This document shows positions 1-6,333 of a stretch of 64,000 bases of DNA, one piece after another. The first letter of the stretch is position 1; every line of letters begins with the position of its first letter. Under the pieces are notes generated by a model, which ran no database searches, had not been told where the DNA came from, and was given only the letters and a program-made list of their open reading frames with translations. The stretch spans positions 62,001-126,000 of the forward strand of contig NZ_JANZXN010000003.1 of assembly GCF_025629245.1 (NCBI RefSeq). Reading direction: 5' to 3'. The DNA comes from Natronobiforma cellulositropha (lineage in GTDB: Archaea; Halobacteriota; Halobacteria; Halobacteriales; Natrialbaceae). A program made the translations under genes and the position numbers.

Positions 1-902
1 TCGAGGCGCTCGAGCAGTGCCCCCAGGGTACTGTCGTCGGCTGTCGTCCCGTCGAACTCCCCGTCTTCGAAGGCGTCGAGCGTGGACTGTTGCGGGCCGT
101 CATCACCGATCGACAGACGCTGCACGTGAACGTCCATCCCCAAGCGGTGGGCGACGATCGGGTCCCCCTCGAGTGCCTTCCTCGCTACCTCGTCAGCTTC
201 ACGCTCGAGTTCGGGGTCGGGATCGATGACCAGCGAACTCCCCTCCTGGGGGAGCATGCTGATCTGGCCCCCGGTCTGCTGTCTCACGTGCGCGAGTTCG
301 TGCGCGAGCAGGTACTTCCCCTCCGCGCTCCCGGGGTCGTACTCCCCGCGGTTGAACACCACGTGGTTACCGGTGGTGAACGCACGCGCCTCGAGCGCGC
401 TCGCCGCCTTCGCGGCCTCCGGCCCCGTGTGAAGCTGTACGTCCGAAAACGAGTCGCCCATCCGCTGTTCCATTTCGTCACGAACAGCTCCCTCGAGCGG
501 CCGTCCCGGCTGTGAGATCACGCGCCGGACCACGTCGGGTGTCGCGGTCTCACCTGCCAGATCGCTCTCGCCCTGCGCCTCCACAGACCGCATCGCGCTC
601 TCGGTGTCGAGGTCGACACCCGCGCTCGCGCTGCGCGCTCGAGCGACGCGAACTTCCTCACCAGTCGGCGTGTTACAGCCGGGTTTGAGTTCGCCGCGCT
701 CGGCCCAGTCGGCGACCTGCGGGTAGCCGTAGCGGCCGACGAGGTCGTCGAGTTCGGCGGCGTGCTCGAGTGACGGCGGCGTCACCCCCGGTAGGTTCTG
801 GTGTGGGCGCGCCCCCTGTGGCTGTACTCGAGCGCGCCGTGTTCGTTCGTTCCGCTCGCTGTCGTCGTTCGGCCGGTCGCGTCGGTCCCGGTCGAAACTC
901 AC
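1..902 (-). CDS. DUF4157 (eCIS core) domain protein, C-terminus cut by window edge
   Basis: The frame is open from a GTG at 902 to the left edge, so the protein (at least 300 aa) is incomplete. The GTG follows GAGGTG at SD distance. After an Arg/Asp-rich N-terminus comes a region around HAAELDDLVGRYGYPQVADW, then the DUF4157 core: MGDSFSDVQLHTGPEAAKAA, AFTTGNHVVFNRGEYDP, and LLAHELAHVRQQ with an HExxH motif. DUF4157 occurs in putative metallopeptidases and in cargo or core proteins of extracellular contractile injection systems. Whether this protein is catalytic or a cargo cannot be told here. Injection-system genes, if present, would lie left of the window. Confidence 0.85.
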   Translation of the reverse strand, partial: MSFDRDRRDRPNDDSERNERTRRARVQPQGARPHQNLPGVTPPSLEHAAELDDLVGRYGYPQVADWAERGELKPGCNTPTGEEVRVARARSASAGVDLDTESAMRSVEAQGESDLAGETATPDVVRRVISQPGRPLEGAVRDEMEQRMGDSFSDVQLHTGPEAAKAASALEARAFTTGNHVVFNRGEYDPGSAEGKYLLAHELAHVRQQTGGQISMLPQEGSSLVIDPDPELEREADEVARKALEGDPIVAHRLGMDVHVQRLSIGDDGPQQSTLDAFEDGEFDGTTADDSTLGALLERL

Positions 903-1313
903 ACGTCCCACCTCAGTCGTGCATACATCGGTAATTAACGCTGTGTTACGAGTCGATTGTATTAGGTGTTGGTGTTCAGACACCACCGCTGGATACCCCC
1001 GTTCCGACCTGGATTCTTCGGAAAGGAGAGTATCACCGACACCCATTTCCAGAAATTATATGTGTCTATCCGTGAAACTCACGTCCGGAAGCGACGCCCG
1101 CCGAGCGGATGGGGCACGCGAGAAAGTGCCCCGGGTGCACCACCACCCGAGGCGTGGCTTCCAACTCGGAGTGAGTCCTGAAGCCATGGATACCTACCGA
1201 CCACGCGACCTTAAAAGGCTCGCAAACGCACTGTACAGCCCGCGAAACGCCCGTTCTCTGAGTGTCTACGCCGTCACTCGAGCGCGTCCCACGGCCACTC
1301 GAGGGGGACGGCG
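903..1313. other. Gene-free stretch with structured element
   Basis: About 410 bases without a convincing gene. The open frames on the plus strand are basic and unlike haloarchaeal proteins. The stretch holds a GGTGT/ACACC hairpin near 970-984, AT-rich patches near 1050-1063, the compact multi-hairpin block listed separately at 1071-1185, and a TATA-like CTTAAAAGG at 1210-1218 that may serve the zinc-finger gene downstream. Confidence 0.6.
1071..1185 (+). ncRNA. Candidate structured RNA, possibly a TnpB-element guide-RNA (omega-RNA) relic
   Basis: Several perfect inverted repeats are packed into about 115 nt: CGTGA (1071-1075) with TCACG (1079-1083), GGGGCAC (1111-1117) with GTGCCCC (1126-1132) around an 8-nt loop, and GGCTTC (1156-1161) with GAAGCC (1180-1185). 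ACTCAC (1077-1082) can also pair at long range with GTGAGT (1171-1176), and CCGAG (1147-1151) with CTCGG (1165-1169), giving pseudoknot-like alternatives. The stem-packed block resembles the right-end RNA region of haloarchaeal IS200/IS605 TnpB elements, but no tnpB gene is present. Strand and identity are inferred. Confidence 0.4.
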
Positions 1314-1475
1314 ATGAGCGAGGACCTCGGCCGCTGGGGCGGTGAGGGGTGGAATCCGCCGCGCTGTCCCCACTGTGAGAGCGTCGTCGTTGGGGTGACC
1401 GCGACCGGCCCCGACACCATCCAGGCCTCCTGTGGGTGTTGGCTCACGCAGGCGGAGGCTCGAGAGTTGCGGTAG
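1314..1475 (+). CDS. Small zinc-finger protein (53 aa)
   Basis: The ATG at 1314 follows GAGGGGGACGGCG, an SD-like GAGGGGG at good spacing. The protein has a Trp/Gly-rich N-terminus, a CPHC knuckle and, after about 20 residues, a CGC motif, so a zinc ribbon is likely. It ends in an acidic/basic helix (QAEARELR). Tiny zinc-finger proteins of this kind are common in haloarchaea; their partners are mostly unknown. A TATA-like CTTAAAAGG lies about 100 bp upstream. No enzymatic function can be assigned. Confidence 0.75.
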   Translation: MSEDLGRWGGEGWNPPRCPHCESVVVGVTATGPDTIQASCGCWLTQAEARELR

Positions 1476-1670
1476 CACCATCTTCGGTCTCGGGCAGTTG
1501 GTCCCGTCTGCTGGCCGTGTGTAGTTTGTCTGGCAGACATAGTCTCACGATAGAAAACACCCTGAAAGTCCCGCCCTGCGGTGGGTGATCAGCCAGTTTT
1601 CGCCGACCTAAACACCATCCGTCCGCTCGAGCGACTCCACATTCGAACGAAAACCCCACCGCGTCAGCGT

Positions 1671-3026
1671 TCACGCCTCGCGCGGGCCGTCCCGGAAGTA
1701 GGGCTCGAGTTCGAACGGGTCGTCCTCACCTTCGACGCCGAGGACGTCGAGGGCGGTGACGACGGCGCCGGTCTCGAGGAGGCCCGCGAGGCTGGGGTCG
1801 GTGCGGCCGTCGTCGCCGCTGACGAGTTCTTTGACGTAGAGGCCGCCCTCGCCGTGGAGGGTGACGGTGGCCTCGCGCTCGCCGGTGAGTTCGCCGTCGA
1901 TCTCGTAGACCGTGCGCGTGCGGGTCAGGTTGGCCCGGCGGTGGTCGACGCGCTGGGGGGTGAACTGCTCGAGGGTCGCCCCGTCGAGCGTCTCGAGGGC
2001 GGTCTCGAAGGTCGCCTCGTCGACGGGGTCGTCGAAGGCGACGACGGCGCGGTACTGTTTGCTGGCGTCGTGGCCCTTGACGCGCTCGACCATCTCGTAG
2101 GTCGCCAGCCGAAGCCCCTCGACTTCGACCGCACCGTCGGCCGCCTCGTTGATCTGGCGCTCGAGCGCCTCGACGTCGGGGCTGCGCTCTCGCGGGCGCT
2201 TGACCTCGAGGACGAACGGGCGGCCGGGACCGAGCATGAGCGCGTCGACGTCCTCGCGGCCCGCGCCGTGGAAGGTGCCCTCGTCGCCGTCCATCGCCGC
2301 GACGACGTGCGGGCGGACGACCTGCTCGACGCTGGTGTCGTACATGTAGCCGCTGCCGCCGCAGTGTTCACAGGGTTCCTCGCCGCTTTCGCCGAGCTGG
2401 ACGCCACTGCCACCGCACTCCCGGCAGGGCCACTCGGTCTGGGGGATGTCGCGCTCGAGTTTGCGGTAGCGGCCGTAGACGAACGCGGGGTTGACCTGTA
2501 CGTCGACGACGTGGCTCGTGATCTCACTCTCGCCGGCGAGCACCGCCAGCGGGTCGAAGCCGCCGATGTCGAGGACGGCGAGGACGTCCGGGCGGTCGAA
2601 CGAGACGTCCGCGCCGGTGGCCGCGCCGACGCGGCGGCCGACCTCGCGGTTGAGGTCGCGGTTGAGCGGGTCGCCCGCGTCGGTCTCGAGTCCGGCGTCC
2701 TCGCGCAGGAGTTCGTCGTTCTCCTCGTACAGCGGCGGGACGCGGGTGCCGACCTGGTAGGTGTCGAAGTCGATGCCCTCGAGTTCCGCGACGACGGTTT
2801 CGGCGAGCGCATCGACGGTAGCGGCGTAGCCCTCACAGACCCAGCAGTCGGCGGGGTCGACGGGTTCGAACGGGTCGTCGTCACAGAGTGCGAGCGTCGT
2901 CCGGAGCGCGCGGCCCCGTTCGGCGTTCGTCAGCCCGAAACTGCGGGCGGCGAAGGGGCGACCCAGACAGGAGTCGCAGACGGGTCCCGCCTCGACGACC
3001 GCGCGGGCGTCCTCGATGAGCCTCAT
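1671..3026 (-). CDS. pus10: tRNA pseudouridine(54/55) synthase Pus10
   Basis: Makes pseudouridine at positions 54 and 55 of archaeal tRNA. With the start at ATG 3026 (after GTGAGGGCA) the protein has 451 residues; an in-frame start 30 bp upstream adds only a non-conserved decapeptide. The N-terminal zinc site is C17-x2-C20 with C61-x2-C64. A second pair of CxxCGGSG knuckles lies at 201-208 and 219-226. The catalytic motif GREDVDALMLGPGRPF is at 256-271 with Asp259 as the expected catalytic residue, followed by LEVKRPRE. Divergent from the protease gene at 3150. Confidence 0.95.
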   Translation of the reverse strand: MRLIEDARAVVEAGPVCDSCLGRPFAARSFGLTNAERGRALRTTLALCDDDPFEPVDPADCWVCEGYAATVDALAETVVAELEGIDFDTYQVGTRVPPLYEENDELLREDAGLETDAGDPLNRDLNREVGRRVGAATGADVSFDRPDVLAVLDIGGFDPLAVLAGESEITSHVVDVQVNPAFVYGRYRKLERDIPQTEWPCRECGGSGVQLGESGEEPCEHCGGSGYMYDTSVEQVVRPHVVAAMDGDEGTFHGAGREDVDALMLGPGRPFVLEVKRPRERSPDVEALERQINEAADGAVEVEGLRLATYEMVERVKGHDASKQYRAVVAFDDPVDEATFETALETLDGATLEQFTPQRVDHRRANLTRTRTVYEIDGELTGEREATVTLHGEGGLYVKELVSGDDGRTDPSLAGLLETGAVVTALDVLGVEGEDDPFELEPYFRDGPREA

Positions 3027-3149
3027 TGCCCTCACTGGGTGGGCGGGCGCTAACACGCTTTCCCTTCGCCGCGCGGACTCGAGTCACGCCGGACACCGTC
3101 GGCGGCGTGTCGGGAACGGGTTCAAGACGCTCGAGGTATCACGTTCTGT

Positions 3150-4301
3150 ATGGACGATCACCGACTGAGTCGCCGACGGCTGCTGGGAGCGACCAGTGCG
3201 GGGCTGTTCGGCGCGCTCGCCGGCTGTCTCGCCCCGCAGGCGTCGAACATCGCCCAGCGGGCACCGTTTCCCGAGGAGGTCGGCGAAGACGAGCGTGCGG
3301 TCGACCCGGACGACCGGGGCTCCGTCTACACCGACGTCTACGAGTCGGTCGTCGACTCCGTGACGTTCATCCGCGTCTTCGGCATCGAACAGCCGTTCAC
3401 CGAGGAGACGGGTCAGGGGCAGGGCTCGGGCTTTCTCTACGACGAGAACCACGTCGTCACGAACGAACACGTCGTCTACGGCGGTGAGGACATCGACGTG
3501 CGTTACCCCACCGACGACTGGGCGCACACGGAGGTCGTCGGGACCGACTTCTACAGCGACCTCGCCGTGCTCGAGGTCGACACCGTTCCCGAGACAGCCG
3601 AACCGCTGGCGCTCTCAGAGTACCGCCCCGCCGTCGGCCAGGAAGTGCTCGCCATCGGCAACCCGTTCGGACTCGAGGGGTCGATGTCCCAGGGCATCGT
3701 CAGCGGCGTCGACCGCTCGCTCGACATGCCGGGGCGTCGGTTCACCTTCCCGAACGTCGTCCAGACCGACGCGGCGATCAACCCCGGAAACAGCGGCGGC
3801 CCGCTCGTCGACATGGACGGCGAGGTCGTCGGCGTCATCAACGCCGGCGGCGGCGACAACATCGGCTTCGCCATCTCGGCCGCACTGGCGCGGCGGGTCG
3901 TCCCCGCACTGATCGAAGACGGCGAGTACCACCACTCCTACATGGGCGTCGGTCTCGAGACGGTCGACCCGGTCATCGCTCGGGCGAACGACTTGCCCGA
4001 GGCGACCGGCGTCATCGTCGCGAGCGTCGAACCGGACGGGCCGTCGGACGGCGTCCTCCGCGGGCGGACCGACGAACGCAGCCACCACGGCGATCCGATT
4101 CCGGTCGGCGGCGACGTGATCCTACGCATCGACGGCGACCCGACGCCGGACCGCCACGCGCTCTCGACGTTGCTCGCCCTCGAGACGAGTCCCGGCGACA
4201 CCGTCCCGGTCGACGTCTACCGCGAAGGCGACCTCGAGACCGTCGAGTTGACGCTCGCAGAGCGGCCCACTCCGAGCGGGCCGACGCTCCCGCTCGGGTG
4301 A
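3150..4301 (+). CDS. Tat-exported lipoprotein serine protease, HtrA/DegP (S1C) type
   Basis: 383 residues. The N-terminus has a twin-arginine motif (SRRRLLG) and a lipobox ending at Cys26, so the protease is probably folded in the cytoplasm, exported by Tat and lipid-anchored outside. The trypsin-like triad is visible as His107 (NEHVV), Asp137 (SDLAVLEV) and Ser215 (NPGNSGGP). A C-terminal PDZ-like domain (about 260-375, including GGDVILRIDGDPT) should bind exposed C-termini. The role is likely protein quality control at the cell surface. The gene stands alone with its own upstream region. Confidence 0.93.
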   Translation: MDDHRLSRRRLLGATSAGLFGALAGCLAPQASNIAQRAPFPEEVGEDERAVDPDDRGSVYTDVYESVVDSVTFIRVFGIEQPFTEETGQGQGSGFLYDENHVVTNEHVVYGGEDIDVRYPTDDWAHTEVVGTDFYSDLAVLEVDTVPETAEPLALSEYRPAVGQEVLAIGNPFGLEGSMSQGIVSGVDRSLDMPGRRFTFPNVVQTDAAINPGNSGGPLVDMDGEVVGVINAGGGDNIGFAISAALARRVVPALIEDGEYHHSYMGVGLETVDPVIARANDLPEATGVIVASVEPDGPSDGVLRGRTDERSHHGDPIPVGGDVILRIDGDPTPDRHALSTLLALETSPGDTVPVDVYREGDLETVELTLAERPTPSGPTLPLG

Positions 4302-4424
4302 GCGGTGAGTCGTCCGCGTGACCCTGCGACCTCACAGTTCGTGTCGCTGAGACCGGTAAGCGGTGGCTAACAATACGTTAGAAGGTGTCAGTATCAGTCG
4401 ACGGATACACTCACCACAACAATT

Positions 4425-4628
4425 ATGAGTCCGACACCGACCACCCGACCGGCAGACGACGACCAGCCAGCGCATCCACGGTTCGAACTCGAGCACGTCA
4501 CCGTCGAGAACGAGCGGCTTCCGGACGAGTGTGTGGTCTTTCCCCGGAACGCGGGTGACGACGAGCGGCGCACCGCCTGGATGATCGCCACAGAGGAGTC
4601 GTACGTCGACCTCGACAGCCGCCGGTGA
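4425..4628 (+). CDS. DUF7511-type small protein (67 aa)
   Basis: Acidic small protein with the core FELEHVTVENERLPDECVVFPRN followed by RRTAWMIATEESYVDL, a pattern I associate with the haloarchaeal DUF7511 family. There is no signal or membrane segment, so it is probably cytosolic. The stop overlaps a GTG in the next gene (GTGA), which suggests co-translation with the small membrane protein that follows. Function unknown. Confidence 0.8.
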   Translation: MSPTPTTRPADDDQPAHPRFELEHVTVENERLPDECVVFPRNAGDDERRTAWMIATEESYVDLDSRR

Positions 4629-4630
4629 CC

Positions 4631-4819
4631 ATGAGCGCCGGAAGTACCGTGACGACGGTCGGGTTCTGGGTCGCCACCCTGTTACCGTTCGTGTATCTAC
4701 CGGTGTTCGTCACCGGCATCGATACCGCCACACGCGGGTTGTTGTTCGTCGGCTTCGTCGTCGTCAGTGTCGTTGCGCTCGTCGTTGGACACGAGTATCC
4801 GGAGACGCGAGCCCGGTGA
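4631..4819 (+). CDS. Small membrane protein, two TM helices
   Basis: 62 residues from ATG 4631; a GTG at 4625 overlapping the upstream stop (GTGA) is an alternative start. Two hydrophobic stretches (VGFWVATLLPFVYLPVFV and GLLFVGFVVVSVVALVVG) predict a helical hairpin with a short acidic tail. Its tight coupling to the DUF7511 gene suggests a two-gene unit. No recognised family. Confidence 0.7.
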   Translation: MSAGSTVTTVGFWVATLLPFVYLPVFVTGIDTATRGLLFVGFVVVSVVALVVGHEYPETRAR

Positions 4820-4931
4820 ACTGTCACCGCAGGGAGCGGGCGAGTGGCCGGGTTTCGGCGCGTTAATATCCGGTTAAATAAATAACGTGCGAGGAAGAAC
4901 TTCTTTGTACTAGATCTGAGAACGTCCTCGT

Positions 4932-5075
4932 ATGTCGCAGCGAGTCGAAGACGAGACCGAGTTCTGCGCCCAGTGTGAGACGGTCCAGCCGGTGAAGCGA
5001 ACCGTCCCCTGGCAGCCCGATCTCTGTATGGTCTGCGGGGCGGACATCGACGAAGCAGCCGACCGAGACCGGTAG
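4932..5075 (+). CDS. Small zinc-finger protein (47 aa)
   Basis: Starts at ATG 4932 and ends with TAG at 5075. Two knuckles, CAQC and CMVCG, are separated by about 20 residues around a conserved-looking VKRTVPWQPDLC, which predicts one zinc ribbon. The C-terminus is acidic. It is the second of three tiny zinc proteins within 4 kb. AT-rich sequence at 4863-4915 (TTAATATCCGGTTAAATAAA and TTTGTACTAG) probably holds the promoter. Confidence 0.75.
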   Translation: MSQRVEDETEFCAQCETVQPVKRTVPWQPDLCMVCGADIDEAADRDR

Positions 5076-5107
5076 GTCACACGGTTTCGCGCGACGTAAC
5101 GGGAGAG

Positions 5108-5266
5108 TTACCAGATCTGTGCGGCAGGAGTGTGACAGGAGCCACAGACGGCCGCCAGATTACCCTTGTACGAGCGTCGCTCGAGCGTCCCGCCCTCACA
5201 GAAGTCGCAGTCTCGCCCCTCGAGCGTGACGAGCAACTGGTGGTGTGAGACGTCCGGTTGAGACAT
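5108..5266 (-). CDS. HVO_A0556-type zinc-finger protein (52 aa)
   Basis: The start is ATG 5266 (MSQPDVSHHQLLVTLEGR). Cys pairs CDFC and CGSC flank a basic RRSYKGNLAAV segment, matching the small haloarchaeal family named after HVO_A0556. Related proteins have been linked to biofilm and swarming phenotypes in Haloferax, but no role is assigned here. Convergent with the zinc-finger gene at 4932 and divergent from the BKACE gene. Confidence 0.8.
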   Translation of the reverse strand: MSQPDVSHHQLLVTLEGRDCDFCEGGTLERRSYKGNLAAVCGSCHTPAAQIW

Positions 5267-5354
5267 ACCACATCCCCACGTGAGTCCACCAAGAAACCGT
5301 TGACCGTGAGTATGCAACGTCCGGAGGGGCGGGCGAGTCGGCGGACGCGAGGAA

Positions 5355-5364
5355 TGCGTTTACG
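5355..5364 (+). promoter_or_regulatory. TATA-like box of the BKACE gene
   Basis: GCGTTTACGG is centred about 28 nt upstream of the ATG at 5388. That spacing is typical of a leaderless haloarchaeal transcript, and there is no SD before the ATG. Confidence 0.5.
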
Positions 5365-5387
5365 GGAGCGGGCCACGAGCGTGGCGT

Positions 5388-6323
5388 ATGCGCACGTTCG
5401 AGAAGGTGATCGTCTCGTGTGCGGTCACGGGAGCGATCCACACCCCGACGATGTCGCCCTACCTGCCGGTGACGCCCGAGGAAATCGCCGAGGAGGCGAT
5501 CGCCGCCGCAGACGCCGGGGCGAGCATCGTCCACGTTCACGTCCGCGACCCCGAGACTGGCGAACCGACCGGCGACCTCGAGCTGTTCCGCGCGGTCTGT
5601 GAACGCGTCGCCGACGCCTGTGACGTCGTGATCCAGCCGACCACCGGCGGCGCGCTCACCCAGTCGATCGAGAGCCGCATCCGGGTCGTCCCCGAACTCG
5701 AGCCCGAGATGGCCTCCTGTAACGTGGGCTCGATCAACTTCGGTCTCTACCCGCTGGTCGAGCGCTACGAGCCGTTCGAGTACGACTGGGAGCGTCCCTA
5801 CCTCGAGCGCACGCGAGACTTCGTCTTCACCAACACCTTCGCCGACCTCGAGACGGTCCTCCCGGCCTTCGCCGAGGCGGAGACGAAGCCCGAACTCGAG
5901 TGTTACGACGTCGGTCACCTCTACAACGCGAAGGCGATGGTCGAGCGCGGCCTGCTCGCAGAGCCGGTCCACATCCAGTTCGTCCTCGGTATCCACGGCG
6001 GCATTGGGGCCGATCCGGCGAATCTGGTCCACCTCTACCACGTGGCCGAAGACCTCTTCGGCGACGCCTACAGCTTCTCGGTGGTCGGGGCCGGACGGTC
6101 AGAGTTCCCGCTCACCGCCCAGGCGGTCGCGATGGGCGGCCACGCCCGCGTCGGACTCGAGGACAACCTCTACCTCGGTCCCGGGAGACTCGCCGAGAGC
6201 AACGCCGACCTCGTCGGGAAACTCGTCCGCATCGCGAGCGAGCAGACGGGGCGCAAACCGGCGACACCCGCCGAAGTCCGCGCGTTCTTCGACCTGAAGG
6301 GGGCGGACGCGACGGCGATCTGA
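5388..6323 (+). CDS. Beta-keto acid cleavage enzyme (BKACE, DUF849)
   Basis: 311 residues, full length for the family. BKACE enzymes condense a beta-keto acid with acetyl-CoA to give acetoacetate and a CoA thioester, using a Zn ion in a TIM barrel. Visible motifs are VTGAIHTP near the N-terminus, the metal-binding HVHVRD (His49 and His51), and the C-terminal GGHARVGLEDN segment with QAVAMGG. The natural substrate (for example 3-keto-5-aminohexanoate, betaine or carnitine derivatives) cannot be read from the sequence, and no pathway partner is adjacent. Confidence 0.9.
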   Translation: MRTFEKVIVSCAVTGAIHTPTMSPYLPVTPEEIAEEAIAAADAGASIVHVHVRDPETGEPTGDLELFRAVCERVADACDVVIQPTTGGALTQSIESRIRVVPELEPEMASCNVGSINFGLYPLVERYEPFEYDWERPYLERTRDFVFTNTFADLETVLPAFAEAETKPELECYDVGHLYNAKAMVERGLLAEPVHIQFVLGIHGGIGADPANLVHLYHVAEDLFGDAYSFSVVGAGRSEFPLTAQAVAMGGHARVGLEDNLYLGPGRLAESNADLVGKLVRIASEQTGRKPATPAEVRAFFDLKGADATAI

Positions 6324-6333
6324 GGCGGCCGTG

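Noticed and set aside
1581-3053. Long open frame on the plus strand opposite pus10 (490 codons)
   Set aside because: Antisense shadow of pus10. Third-position GC makes long opposite frames common here, and its composition has no domain.
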